Source of the DNA: an uncultured Bacteroidales bacterium
Lineage (GTDB): Bacteria > Bacteroidota > Bacteroidia > Bacteroidales > Muribaculaceae
Direction of reading: 5' to 3'
NCBI GenBank assembly: GCA_902800715.1
Contig: CADCFN010000020.1
Location: 1 to 43,438 of the forward strand
Length of the DNA: 43,438 bases
Shown here: piece by piece, positions 8,873-17,014 of the stretch
How positions within the stretch are numbered: position 1 is the stretch's first letter
Layout of the letters: every line of letters starts with the position of its first letter
The notes under the pieces: model-generated
What the model saw: the letters and a program-made list of their open reading frames with translations, nothing else
Databases searched by the model: none
What the model was told of the DNA's origin: nothing
Translations under genes and position numbers: made by a program

Positions 8873-9040
8873 GGCAGGTCTTCTGACTTCTCCCCCATCG
8901 ACGTCGGCGCCTTCCCGGTGATGATGCAGACATTGTAGCGTTTGCAACCAGTGGCATGATGCCGCGCGATGTGTCGCGAGGAGTTACAGCAGCGGGTACT
9001 GTCCAGGAGTTGCACCTGGTTCCCTTTTGATTCCTCACCA
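8873..9040 (-). ncRNA. Cobalamin riboswitch (first B12 operon)
   Basis: On the minus strand the conserved blocks occur in order: AAAAGGGAACCAGGTGCAA, then CTCCTGG, CAGTACCCGCTGCTGTAA, the B12 box GCCACTGG, CGGGAAGG, and the 3' block GTCAGAAGACCTGCC (8873-8887). This matches the cobalamin riboswitch consensus, which senses adenosylcobalamin and related corrinoids and lowers expression. A promoter lies just upstream at 9082-9113. About 165 bases separate the aptamer from the start at 8707. A small GGTTCA/TGAACC stem (8832-8852) has no T-run, so the expression platform is not obvious. Exact outer boundaries are approximate. Confidence 0.93.
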
Positions 9041-9081
9041 TTTTCATGGCTGGAAACCCCAACACGTTCAATTTGTTAGTG

Positions 9082-9113
9082 CAAAGATACATCATTCCCT
9101 TGAAACCAACAAA
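9082..9113 (-). promoter_or_regulatory. Promoter of the first B12 operon
   Basis: The minus strand reads TTTTG (9114-9110 region), 20 bases, TATCTTTG (9089-9082), an excellent match to the Bacteroidetes consensus. Transcription would start near 9075, a few tens of bases before the conserved riboswitch core, giving a leader of about 370 bases. Confidence 0.8.
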
Positions 9114-9250
9114 ACTATTATGTTTTTTTTGTTGGGACCAAGAATGAATTGTGGGCCAAATTGTGTGCAAGCCAGAGGCTTGCAATACACTGACAAACAT
9201 CCCGCAAGCGGACACGCTACTTGCGGGGGAAGATGGAGGGTTACTGTATT
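9114..9250. other. nrdG downstream region with two hairpins
   Basis: Between the nrdG stop and the riboswitch promoter. It holds the CCCGCAAG/CTTGCGGG stem at 9201-9227, a second stem GCAAGCC/GGCTTGC with a 3-base loop at 9167-9183, and an A/T stretch. No gene is seen. Confidence 0.6.
9192..9227 (-). terminator. Possible terminator of nrdG
   Basis: CCCGCAAG (9201-9208) pairs with CTTGCGGG (9220-9227), 24 bases past the nrdG stop. The minus-strand tail is ATGTTTGTC, only moderately T-rich, so termination may be incomplete or may rely on the second stem at 9167-9183. Confidence 0.5.
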
Positions 9251-9745
9251 TTATTGGATTGTTATGGGGCTGGTGGGGTCGCTGGAGGCGAGGGTGCGCT
9301 GGACATCGATGAGGCGCTGGTTGCGGCTGCCACGGAAGCGGAGGCTGATGTCGCGCTCGGCTTGCACGAAAGGACCGTCAACGAGGACGTCCAGCTCTTG
9401 CACTACTTCCAATAGTTTGGGATTGGTGACCACTTTTTCCCAAGTGTAGCCGGTGTAACACCAGACGTTGTAGCCGAGTTCCTGCTTGATGCGGTGGATG
9501 AGGGCTCGGGTGCCGTCGGGCTGCAGCAGCGGGTCACCGCCGCTCAGTGTGACGGGGGCTTCATTATAGGCAATGACTGCCATCAGCTCGTCGAGGGTGC
9601 GCTCTTCCCCACCCTGCGGATTCCAGGAATCGGGGTTATGGCACCCCGGGCAACGGTGGTTGCAGCCCGCCAGGTAGATTGACGTGCGCAGGCCAGGTCC
9701 ATCGACGCTGGTACCCTCGACGATGTGCAGCACCCTCAAATTCAT
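9251..9745 (-). CDS. nrdG: Anaerobic ribonucleotide reductase activating enzyme
   Basis: Radical SAM activase of 164 residues that makes the glycyl radical on NrdD. The start at 9745 (MNLRVLHIVEGTSVDGPGLR) is chosen because it gives the family's usual length and N-terminus; an in-frame ATG at 9787 would add 14 residues of unrelated sequence. The 4Fe-4S cluster motif is GCNHRCPGCHN (Cys-x3-Cys-x2-Cys), followed by the SAM-binding VTLSGGDPLLQP. It lies directly downstream of nrdD, with 157 bases between them that contain a large inverted repeat. Confidence 0.96.
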   Translation of the reverse strand: MNLRVLHIVEGTSVDGPGLRTSIYLAGCNHRCPGCHNPDSWNPQGGEERTLDELMAVIAYNEAPVTLSGGDPLLQPDGTRALIHRIKQELGYNVWCYTGYTWEKVVTNPKLLEVVQELDVLVDGPFVQAERDISLRFRGSRNQRLIDVQRTLASSDPTSPITIQ

Positions 9746-9784
9746 GTCAAAAAAACTCTCTTTTTCAGACAACCCACTTTTTTT

Positions 9785-9890
9785 CAAACAACATGAACAA
9801 CTTAAAACAACCAGAACAACAATTATGTTATTATTCTCTAGTATTTAAAAAAGAGTAGTTGCCGTTGTTCTATGTTGTTTCTGTTGTTTG
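9785..9890. repeat. Large imperfect inverted repeat between nrdD and nrdG
   Basis: The left arm 9785-9820 (CAAACAACATGAACAACTT and on) and the right arm 9864-9890 (ending CTGTTGTTTG) are complementary with a few mismatches. Nested inside are GAACAAC (9814-9820) with GTTGTTC (9864-9870), and TTCTCT with AAGAG around a loop near 9841-9850. As RNA this would form one long AU-rich hairpin. It may protect, process or attenuate the nrdD-nrdG transcript. It does not end in a T-run like a standard terminator. Confidence 0.6.
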
Positions 9891-9902
9891 ATTAATTGGT
9901 TA

Positions 9903-12110
9903 TCACTTGTGGACGACACGGTCCTTGAGCTCGGCGAGCTTGCCGCTGTTCCAGCGGTCGGTGGTGCCGACGAGGTAGCCCGTGATGCGCTGCAGACGGT
10001 CAATGTTGTGGCCGTGGCAGCTGGGGCACTCATGGAGGTCGTCGGTAGCGTCTTCATAGCCGCAATCCATGCATCGGTTGCGGTTGTGGTTGACCGAGCA
10101 GTAGCCCATGTTGTACTTGTCCATCAGGTCCACAACATTGGCGATAGCCTCGGGATTGTGGGTAGCGTCACCGTCAATCTCGACATAGAAGATGTGTCCG
10201 CCACGAGTCAGCTCATGGTAAGGAGCCTCGACCTCGGCCTTGTGCTTGGGCGAGCACTTGTAATAGACAGGCACGTGGTTGCTGTTGGTATAATAGATTT
10301 TGTCGGTCACTCCGGGGATTTCGCCGAAGTCCTTGCGGTCACGACGGGTGAACTTGCCCGCGAGACCCTCGGCAGGCGTTGCCAGCACGCTGTAGTTGTG
10401 CTGGTAGCGCTCGCTGAACTCGTTGACACGGTCGCGCATATAGGTGACAATCTTGATACCCAGCTGCTGTGCCTCGTCGCTCTCGCCGTGATGATGGCCC
10501 ACGAGGGCAATCAAGCACTCGGCAAGGCCGATAAAGCCGATGCCCAAGGTGCCCTGGTTGATGACACCTTCCACACGGTCGTTGGGGCCGAGTTCGCTGG
10601 CACCGTTCCACAGTTGCGACATGAGCAGAGGGAACTGCTTTGCCATGGCAGTCTTCTGGTACTGGAAGCGCGCATCAAGCTGACGGGCAGTGATTTCCAG
10701 CATATTGTCGAGCTTGGCAAAGAAGCAATTGATGCGCTCCTGCTTGTCCTTGATACCCATGCACTCGATGGCCAACTTGACGATATTGATGGTCGAGAAT
10801 GACAGGTTACCACGGCCGATAGAGGTCTTCTCGCCGAATCGGTTCTCAAACACGCGCGTGCGGCATCCCATCGTAGCGACCTCATGCTTGTAACGCTCAG
10901 GGTCATCGGCGCGCCACTGCTCATGGTAATTGTAGGTAGCGTCGAGATTGACGAAGTTGGGGAAGAAACGTCGTGCCGTTACCTTGCAAGCGAGCTGGTA
11001 CAGGTCATAGTTGGGATCACCCGGCTTGTAGCTCACACCCGTCTTCTTTTTCCAGATTTGGATAGGGAAGATGGCAGTGGAGCCGTTGCCCACGCCCTCG
11101 TAGGTCGAATTGAGCAACTCGCGGATGATGCACCGGCCCTCGGCACTGGTATCGGTACCATAATTGATAGAGCTGAACACCACCTGGTTGCCACCACGCG
11201 AGTGGATGGTGTTCATGTTGTGGATGAAAGCCTCCATGGCCTGGTGGACGCGACGCACGGTGTTGTTGATAGCATGCTGCAGGATGCGGGCATCGCCTTG
11301 CAAGAATTCCAGTTCACGCTCGATATAGTCATCAAACTTGACATCATACAGGCGGCTATAATCCTGGCCCATGAGTTTCTCGAGATTCTTCACCTCCTCG
11401 ATGAACGAGCGCCTCACATAGGGGGCGAGATAAAAGTCAAAGGCGGGAATGGCCTGACCGCCATGCATCTCGTTCTGGGCGGTCTCCATCGTGATACATG
11501 CAATGACTCCGGCGGTCTCGATGCGCTTGGCAGGACGCGACTCACCATGCCCAGCCATGTATCCCTGCTTGAGCACCTTGTCGAGCGGATGCTGGACACA
11601 GGTCAGACTCTTGGTGGGATAATAGTCCTTGTCGTGGATATGCAGATAGTTGCCGCGCACGGCATCGCGCGCTTCCTCGCTCAAGAGGTAGTCATCGACA
11701 AAAGGCTTGGTCGTCTCGCTGGCAAACTTCATCATCATGCCGGCGGGCGTGTCGGCATTCATGTTAGCGTTCTCGCGAGTGACATCGTTATTCTTGGCAT
11801 TGATGATTTCAAGAAACAGGTCACGGGTCTTAGCCTTGCGCGCCACACTGCGCTGGTGGCGGTAGTTGATGTAGCATCGTGCCACCTCCTTGCGGGGGCT
11901 CTTCATCAGCTCCAGTTCCACCTGGTCCTGGATATCCTCTACACTCATTTGGCTGCGTCCACGCTGACCGATGCGGTCAGCGATGCGCTGGATGAGTGCT
12001 TCGTCCTCACCCATCTCGGTAGCGAGCATTGCTTTGCGAATTGCCGCTTTGATTTTTTCCTCATTATAGCCGACGACACGGCCGTCACGCTTCAGTACTG
12101 TCTGAATCAT
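9903..12110 (-). CDS. nrdD: Anaerobic ribonucleoside-triphosphate reductase
   Basis: Class III reductase of 735 residues that makes deoxynucleotides without oxygen using a glycyl radical and formate. The N-terminal ATP-cone (about 1-95, MIQTVLKRDGRVVGYNEEKI) senses ATP/dATP. The active-site region includes SLTCVQHPLDKV and ACITMETAQNEMHGGQ. Four zinc-binding cysteines are Cys680, Cys683, Cys695 and Cys698 (CMDCGY, CPSCHGH), and the radical glycine is Gly711 in RITGYLVG. All key residues are present. It is led by a strong promoter (12176-12206) and followed by its activase nrdG. A class III enzyme fits an obligate anaerobe. Confidence 0.97.
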   Translation of the reverse strand: MIQTVLKRDGRVVGYNEEKIKAAIRKAMLATEMGEDEALIQRIADRIGQRGRSQMSVEDIQDQVELELMKSPRKEVARCYINYRHQRSVARKAKTRDLFLEIINAKNNDVTRENANMNADTPAGMMMKFASETTKPFVDDYLLSEEARDAVRGNYLHIHDKDYYPTKSLTCVQHPLDKVLKQGYMAGHGESRPAKRIETAGVIACITMETAQNEMHGGQAIPAFDFYLAPYVRRSFIEEVKNLEKLMGQDYSRLYDVKFDDYIERELEFLQGDARILQHAINNTVRRVHQAMEAFIHNMNTIHSRGGNQVVFSSINYGTDTSAEGRCIIRELLNSTYEGVGNGSTAIFPIQIWKKKTGVSYKPGDPNYDLYQLACKVTARRFFPNFVNLDATYNYHEQWRADDPERYKHEVATMGCRTRVFENRFGEKTSIGRGNLSFSTINIVKLAIECMGIKDKQERINCFFAKLDNMLEITARQLDARFQYQKTAMAKQFPLLMSQLWNGASELGPNDRVEGVINQGTLGIGFIGLAECLIALVGHHHGESDEAQQLGIKIVTYMRDRVNEFSERYQHNYSVLATPAEGLAGKFTRRDRKDFGEIPGVTDKIYYTNSNHVPVYYKCSPKHKAEVEAPYHELTRGGHIFYVEIDGDATHNPEAIANVVDLMDKYNMGYCSVNHNRNRCMDCGYEDATDDLHECPSCHGHNIDRLQRITGYLVGTTDRWNSGKLAELKDRVVHK

Positions 12111-12175
12111 ATTCCGGGTATTAAAAAAAGAACCATTGCTATCGTTAAAAAACCGGCGTTGCCAGTTTGGGATTG

Positions 12176-12206
12176 CAAAGATAATACAGCGTTATGAAAT
12201 GGCAAA
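12176..12206 (-). promoter_or_regulatory. Promoter of nrdD-nrdG
   Basis: The minus strand reads TTTG (12206-12203), 19 bases, TATCTTTG (12183-12176), a near-perfect Bacteroidetes promoter giving a leader of about 60 bases. No obvious repressor site was recognised. Confidence 0.8.
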
Positions 12207-12362
12207 CATTTTTACAAGAAAAAATCGTTTTGGAAAACTTTTTAGACTGAGTAAAAATATATTCTATTCATTTTCAATGGATTAAGAATTTTTCTAGACA
12301 ACTTTTTCAAAAACAGAGGTAGTAAAATTTTAGAAATTAGTCCATTAGCAAGCGAACTGCCA

Positions 12363-12397
12363 CCAAAAAGGCAGGCTCCGGATTTGGAGCCTGCCTT
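12363..12397 (-). terminator. Terminator of the 452-residue secreted protein gene
   Basis: AAGGCAGGCTCC (12368-12379) pairs with GGAGCCTGCCTT (12386-12397). The minus-strand tail is TTTTTGG. The stem is perfect. Confidence 0.92.
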
Positions 12398-12444
12398 GTC
12401 TCATTCACAAGTTGCCAATCAACTTGCTCAATTGCATTTTCTGA

Positions 12445-13803
12445 TTAATTGGCGTTCAGCATATAGTCAATCAGATCAGTAACATCACCGATAGAAACGG
12501 TTTGGTCTCCATTGAAATCAGCCTCGGCGGGAGCAGCTGTTACATCATTCAACATGTAGTCAATCAGCACGGTAATATCACCAATCGAGATCTCACCATC
12601 ATGGTTCACGTCACCAGGCTCAAAACCGGGCTCAGTTACGGGGGTAGCAGTGAAGGTGATTTCCTTGGTGTCGGCGTTGAAGGTGATGACAACATCATAC
12701 TTGCCAGCCTCTTCTGCCTTGTACCACCAGTTGTTGGAGGGCCATGCATAGGTCCAAGAGTGGTCTTGAACAACCTTGAACTCAACTACTTCCTCAGCAG
12801 CAAACTCAACACCGTTCTTGGTCCAGGTGTAGATGCCGTCATCGCCCTTAACCATGTTGTTGGCCTCGTCATTGGTGTCCCAATAGCTGCCGAACAGGTT
12901 ATCGGTACCAGCAACGGTGTAAACATGCTCAACGGGAGTAACATCACCGGTCTTGGTCAGCGTGCAGCCGATGCGGTCTTCTTCAGCAGCATCAGGATTG
13001 AAGGTAATCTCGATGGTGTAGATGCCTTCCTCAGCAACATTAGCAACCCAGTTGTTCATGCCGACGGGCCACTCATAGACTTCGTAATCGTGGTTGCCGA
13101 CAACCTTGAACTCGAAGTTGCCGTACAGGGCTACATTCTCCTTGCTCCAGGTGTAAACGCCGTCGGTGCCAAATACGTCCTCGGGACCTACAACGGTGTA
13201 AACCATCTCAACGGGGGTGGGGGTGGTACCGTCTTCGTAAGTGAAAGTAACCTTGGGCAGGAAGTAGTCAACATCACTTTGACTATTGTAGCCATAGTGG
13301 AAGAGGCTGCAAACATAGCCCATCGACTTGCCCTGGTAGGTTATTGAGGGATAGTTCCTACCCGGCTCAATCAACTCGCAGTCAATCAGCAGGTTACCGC
13401 CATCATAATAATAAGGTCGATCGAAAACGAAAACGAGTTCGTTGTCACCAACAGTGGGGACGAGATCAGCGACAATACGGCAATCTGTCTGCAAATCATA
13501 GCTGCCGAAACGGTCCATTTCAGATTCCTTTAATGACAGACGCAATTTACCACCCTGATACTCAAGAGCCGAATTGGGATAGAAGGTAATAGAGGTGATG
13601 TTCTTGCCAACCATGTCGTAGAGCATGTTAACAGGATAAATCATCTGGTCGTGGAACTGCTGATCATAATAGAACCCATAAACAGGGAAGTAGGAGCTAT
13701 TATCATCTCCATCACAAACGACCAATTCGCCAGCATTAGCACTGGGCGCAAACGAAATCAGCGCGATGAGCGCTGCAGACAAGAGTTTAAAACTTTTCTT
13801 CAT
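12445..13803 (-). CDS. Secreted protein: island module, two SusE/F-like repeats, dockerin
   Basis: 452 residues from the ATG at 13803, chosen because a signal peptide begins there (MKKSFKLLSAALIALISFAP); the longer frame would begin upstream of the promoter. Residues about 26-190 are the recurring island module (QMIYPVNML, YDGGNLLID, FLPKVTFTY). Residues 200-286 and 293-389 are two tandem repeats (VYTVVGPEDVFGTDGVYTWS and VYTVAGTDNLFG...GIYTWTK) with exposed-looking tryptophans (WPSNNWWYKA), reminiscent of SusE/SusF-type carbohydrate-binding modules. Residues 397-452 are two dockerin-type repeats (GDVNHDGEISIGDI, ADFNGDQTVSIGDV). It has its own promoter and terminator. Glycan binding at the surface is plausible but is inference. 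Confidence 0.88.
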   Translation of the reverse strand: MKKSFKLLSAALIALISFAPSANAGELVVCDGDDNSSYFPVYGFYYDQQFHDQMIYPVNMLYDMVGKNITSITFYPNSALEYQGGKLRLSLKESEMDRFGSYDLQTDCRIVADLVPTVGDNELVFVFDRPYYYDGGNLLIDCELIEPGRNYPSITYQGKSMGYVCSLFHYGYNSQSDVDYFLPKVTFTYEDGTTPTPVEMVYTVVGPEDVFGTDGVYTWSKENVALYGNFEFKVVGNHDYEVYEWPVGMNNWVANVAEEGIYTIEITFNPDAAEEDRIGCTLTKTGDVTPVEHVYTVAGTDNLFGSYWDTNDEANNMVKGDDGIYTWTKNGVEFAAEEVVEFKVVQDHSWTYAWPSNNWWYKAEEAGKYDVVITFNADTKEITFTATPVTEPGFEPGDVNHDGEISIGDITVLIDYMLNDVTAAPAEADFNGDQTVSIGDVTDLIDYMLNAN

Positions 13804-13896
13804 AAGAGTTTTTAATAAATTTAAGTGGTTAATACTATATGAATAAAATAAATATGGTCTAAAGCAAAAGTCAACATCAATCACTATACCATGGCG

Positions 13897-13926
13897 CAAA
13901 GATAAAGCAAAAAACAATATATGCAA
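13897..13926 (-). promoter_or_regulatory. Promoter of the 452-residue protein gene
   Basis: The minus strand reads TTG (13926-13924), 19 bases, TATCTTTG (13904-13897). It lies about 94 bases upstream of the chosen start and supports the shorter gene model. Confidence 0.75.
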
Positions 13927-13940
13927 TATTTTTACCTCTA

Positions 13941-13982
13941 AAAAACAAAATCAGGTGACTTCCATAAAAGGAAGTCACCTGA
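13941..13982 (-). terminator. Terminator of the 251-residue protein gene
   Basis: TCAGGTGACTTCC (13951-13963) pairs perfectly with GGAAGTCACCTGA (13970-13982). The minus-strand tail is TTTTGTTTTTT. Confidence 0.94.
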
Positions 13983-14022
13983 CCTTTGCTTAATGCCTCA
14001 TCATTGAAGAGGCCCTAATTTC

Positions 14023-14778
14023 TTAATTCCAAACGCCATTGAGCAGGAAGTCAATCAAGGCGGTAACGTCAGCAATACCAATCTCGTTGTCTTCGTTGCA
14101 GTCAGCAGCAGCGGGAGCCTCAGAACCATTTACCAGAATGTCAATCAGAACGGTTACGTCAGCGATACCGATCTCGCCATTGCCATCAACATCACCCTTA
14201 ACAACAACGGGTTCGGGGGTGTCACCACCATAGGTGAAGGTGGTCTTGGGGAGGAACTGACGGAAAGCAGTACCAAACGAGTAAACTACACAGTTGTTAT
14301 AGTTCGTCTCGACACCAGTCCAATAGCAATATTCATCTTCAGCAGCTTCAACTACAAGGCTCTCGAAAATGAGGTTACCACCATTGTACAGATAGGGGGT
14401 GGTGAAGGTAATAGTATACTCAACGACCTGGTTGGGAGTCTTAGTGAAAGTGCAGGTACCCACCTGAGTCATACCCTCGGTGATGTAGTCAGTCATCACG
14501 GTAGCATCAGTCTCACCAAGAGAGATGTTCATCAAACCACCATTCAAGGTCAAGCCCTCACTTTCGGTATAGAAAGTGATAGCAGTAATCTCCTGACCTA
14601 CCATTGCGGTCAAATCAGCAGCAGGATAAAGCACCTGGGTCTTGGTATCAACTCTCCATGAGTTGGGTCCATTGAACGGAGCCATGGGAGAATAGTTAGT
14701 ACCATCATACAAACTCAGCGTGCCGGCAGATGCAGAAAGCATCATCATTGCAGCAGCAAATGTAAAGAACTTCTTCAT
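14023..14778 (-). CDS. Small secreted protein: one island module plus dockerin
   Basis: 251 residues and the simplest member of the island family. Signal peptide about 1-18 (MKKFFTFAAAMMMLSASA). One copy of the module covers about 20-190 (TQVLYPAADL, LNGGLMNISLGET, YNGGNLIFE, FLPKTTFTYGG). Two dockerin-type repeats fill about 195-251 (GDVDGNGEIGIADV and ADCNEDNEIGIADV). The second repeat has Cys at one calcium-loop position, so it may bind calcium poorly. It is a single-gene unit with a -7 box at 14858-14865 and its own terminator. No enzymatic motif is visible. It could serve as a minimal reference for the family. Confidence 0.88.
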   Translation of the reverse strand: MKKFFTFAAAMMMLSASAGTLSLYDGTNYSPMAPFNGPNSWRVDTKTQVLYPAADLTAMVGQEITAITFYTESEGLTLNGGLMNISLGETDATVMTDYITEGMTQVGTCTFTKTPNQVVEYTITFTTPYLYNGGNLIFESLVVEAAEDEYCYWTGVETNYNNCVVYSFGTAFRQFLPKTTFTYGGDTPEPVVVKGDVDGNGEIGIADVTVLIDILVNGSEAPAAADCNEDNEIGIADVTALIDFLLNGVWN

Positions 14779-14857
14779 AATTGATTAAAATAATAGTTTA
14801 TAGTTTATAATAAAACGGTTAAATCGGCATTAATGAGATTCATTTTGTTTCATGCGA

Positions 14858-14865
14858 CAAATTTA
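14858..14865 (-). promoter_or_regulatory. Probable -7 box of the 251-residue protein gene
   Basis: The minus strand reads TAAATTTG, a match to TAnnTTTG about 80 bases upstream of the start. A TTTTTG lies 24 bases further upstream, a longer spacing than usual, so the -33 element is uncertain. Confidence 0.5.
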
Positions 14866-14986
14866 CTAAGAAATAATAAACCATGAAGACAAAAATTCAA
14901 AAATATACAAAACACACACTCATTTTTCACTGATTTCAGTAGATATTTAACTATTTTTGACGACTCATGGGCGAAATATACCGAAC

Positions 14987-15021
14987 AAAAAGGACAGGTT
15001 CCAAATGATGGAACCCGCCCC
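14987..15021 (-). terminator. Terminator of the 527-residue protein gene
   Basis: GGACAGGTTCC (14992-15002) pairs with GGAACCCGCCC (15010-15020) with one mismatch and a wobble. The minus-strand tail is TTTTTG. Confidence 0.85.
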
Positions 15022-15073
15022 TTGCTTTCAGTTAAGTGTGGTAACCGTCACACTTTATTCCGCTGGGCTCTAT

Positions 15074-15243
15074 TTACCAAACGCCATTGAGTAAATAGTC
15101 AATCAGGACGGTTACGTCGGCGATACCAATCACATTGTCGTTGTTGCAGTCGGCAGCAGCGGGAGCCTCACAGCCATTGAGCAGGAGGTCAATCAGAGCG
15201 GTCACATCGGCGATGCTCACATCACCGCTACCGTCCACGTCAC
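15074..15243. repeat. Direct DNA repeat of the dockerin-coding end, copy 1
   Basis: These 170 bases match 16845-17014 at about nine positions in ten by eye, with no gaps. A less similar third copy covers about 14023-14206. It marks recent duplication or gene conversion of the C-terminal module. Confidence 0.8.
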
Positions 15244-16657
15244 CTTGCATGACAGCAGGTCCTGCCTTCTCCTGATAGACAAAGGTGGCCTTGGGCAGGA
15301 ATTGATAGCGTTCCTTCTTGTCACCGCTCCAGCTCTTGTAGCACGACAAGCTGGCATAATTGTCGGTTGCCTCTCCACAGAAAATCGTGGTTGCTGTCCA
15401 TCCGGCATTTGCCACTTTGGCCTCAATAGCCAAGTTGCCGCCAGTGTATTCAAAGGGGGCATCAAACTCGAACGTAATCACTGTTTCACCCTTAACGACA
15501 TCGGCAGTTGCCACGGTTGTCAATCCCGTCATGGGCACAGCCTGGTCAAATCCTTCCTGGTCGGTATTGAGCATCGAGAGTTCAAGCGCCACATTCTTCA
15601 TATTGATGACCGAAGTGGTGTAGAATGAGAGGGCAACAATTTTGCCGCCTTTCATCTGCATGAGTTTGTCGGCAGGATAAATCATCTGGCCTCGGGTGTT
15701 CACGTCATCGGCATAAATGCCATTAAACGGCACATACTGATTGGTGGCATCACCGTCACACACGGTGAATTCCAGACCATTCTCGAGGGCAGTACCAGCC
15801 AGAGGCACCTGGAGCACACCAGCCTCGCCACAATCGATTGTGAGCGTTCCCTCAAAATCACCAGCCACTTCGGGCTCGAATGCCACGATGATATCTTGAG
15901 TCGTTCCAGGTTGCATCACAAGTCCCGCGGGCAGAGAAGCGCTGAACGGATTTCCAGCACTGACAATCGGCTCAAAGGGATTCATGCCGTTATTCTTGAG
16001 TGTAACGGTCCTTTCCTCTCTTTCACCCACACGCATCGTGGAGAAAGTCACGAAACGGGGGCTGACCTTAGCCGAGTAAGCAAGCGGTTCCCCATAGGAG
16101 AAGGTGGTCTTGGGCAAGAACTCGCGATATTCACCGCCCGACAATGCCGTGTGACCCGTCTGGTACAAGCCATAGAAATAAGTGAAATTGTAATCACCCG
16201 ACTCACCAGCTACCTGTACATAGAAATCGATGACCAGATTACCACCATTATAGACATAAGGGGTGTCAAAATCGATATCCAGTTCCACTAAACCAGCTGT
16301 CATTTCGACAAGGGCGACCTGGGTCAATCCAGAGAAATAGGTAGTACTGGTGAACACTGTGGTGTCGGCCACCTCACCCATCGACACGCGCAGGGCGCCA
16401 CCGTTCATCTTGCAGCCCTCATCGTTGATATAGAGGGTGATACCATTGATGGGCTGTCCCACCATTGAGGTAAGGCACTCGGCAGGATAAATGACTTGCC
16501 CACGTGTACCTGACTCGTCATACTCGGCTGTGGGAAGTGGCACATAAACCGAAACTTGACTACCGTCAAACACGGTCAGATTACCGGCATGAGATGCCAA
16601 AGGACTTAAAACTAACGCAAGCAATGCGGTTAAAAAGAATCTAATACTGTTGATCAT
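15074..16657 (-). CDS. Secreted protein: module, ASH-like domain, module, dockerin
   Basis: 527 residues. Signal peptide about 1-24 (MINSIRFFLTALLALVLSPL and on). The first island module is about 26-190 (QVIYPAECL, YNGGNLVIDF, EFLPKTTFSYG). Residues about 195-292 are an ASH/HYDIN-type Ig-like domain (VTLKNNGMNPFEPI, LTIDCGEAGVLQVPLAGTA). The second module is about 296-465 (QMIYPADKLM, YTGGNLAIE, FLPKATFVY). Dockerin-type repeats are 471-527 (GDVDGSGDVSIADV and ADCNNDNVIGIADV). The architecture is the same as that of the neighbour at 16845-18431, so the two genes look like a tandem duplication. Own promoter and terminator. Probably a structural or adhesive surface protein; no catalytic residues are recognised. 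Confidence 0.88.
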   Translation of the reverse strand: MINSIRFFLTALLALVLSPLASHAGNLTVFDGSQVSVYVPLPTAEYDESGTRGQVIYPAECLTSMVGQPINGITLYINDEGCKMNGGALRVSMGEVADTTVFTSTTYFSGLTQVALVEMTAGLVELDIDFDTPYVYNGGNLVIDFYVQVAGESGDYNFTYFYGLYQTGHTALSGGEYREFLPKTTFSYGEPLAYSAKVSPRFVTFSTMRVGEREERTVTLKNNGMNPFEPIVSAGNPFSASLPAGLVMQPGTTQDIIVAFEPEVAGDFEGTLTIDCGEAGVLQVPLAGTALENGLEFTVCDGDATNQYVPFNGIYADDVNTRGQMIYPADKLMQMKGGKIVALSFYTTSVINMKNVALELSMLNTDQEGFDQAVPMTGLTTVATADVVKGETVITFEFDAPFEYTGGNLAIEAKVANAGWTATTIFCGEATDNYASLSCYKSWSGDKKERYQFLPKATFVYQEKAGPAVMQGDVDGSGDVSIADVTALIDLLLNGCEAPAAADCNNDNVIGIADVTVLIDYLLNGVW

Positions 16658-16709
16658 GATTAATTAAATGAATGTTGTAAAAAGCTTTATACAATAAAAA
16701 AAGGTGCGA

Positions 16710-16740
16710 CAAATGTAAGTCAAAAAAAACGTTTTGGCAA
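16710..16740 (-). promoter_or_regulatory. Promoter of the 527-residue protein gene
   Basis: The minus strand reads TTG (16740-16738), 20 bases, TACATTTG (16717-16710). Confidence 0.7.
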
Positions 16741-16760
16741 TAATCTTCGGTTAATTGACA

Positions 16761-16799
16761 ACAAAATCGGGCGGCTCCTGAAAAAGAGGAGTCGCCCGA
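16761..16799 (-). terminator. Terminator of the 528-residue protein gene
   Basis: TCGGGCGGCTCCT (16767-16779) pairs with AGGAGTCGCCCGA (16787-16799) with one mismatch. The minus-strand tail is TTTTGTTG. Confidence 0.9.
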
Positions 16800-16844
16800 C
16801 CATTTATCTAAGCCCCTTTACAGAAAGAAGCTTCAATGCGTTAA

Positions 16845-17014
16845 TTACCAAACGCCATTGAGCAGATAGTCAATCAGAACGGTTACGTCAGCGATACCGA
16901 CCTCATTGTCATTGTTGCAGTCAGCAGCAGCGGGAGCCTCACCGCCATTGAGCAGGATGTCAATCAGAGCGGTCACGTCGGCAATGCTCACATCACCGCT
17001 ACCGTCCACGTCAC
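16845..17014. repeat. Direct DNA repeat of the dockerin-coding end, copy 2
   Basis: Second copy of the 170-base segment at 15074-15243, in the same orientation and coding the same protein end. Confidence 0.8.

Larger units (their letters stand above)
12111..12444. other. Intergenic region upstream of nrdD
   Basis: It contains the nrdD promoter (12176-12206) and the terminator of the next gene (12363-12397). The roughly 150 bases between them are A/T-rich and show no gene. Confidence 0.7.

Noticed and set aside
9785-9890. Inverted repeat as insertion-sequence ends
   Set aside because: Only about 43 bases lie between the arms, and no transposase or target-site duplication is present.
10884-12197. 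Plus-strand open frame of 437 codons opposite nrdD
   Set aside because: Covers the nrdD coding region and runs through its promoter; no recognisable protein features.
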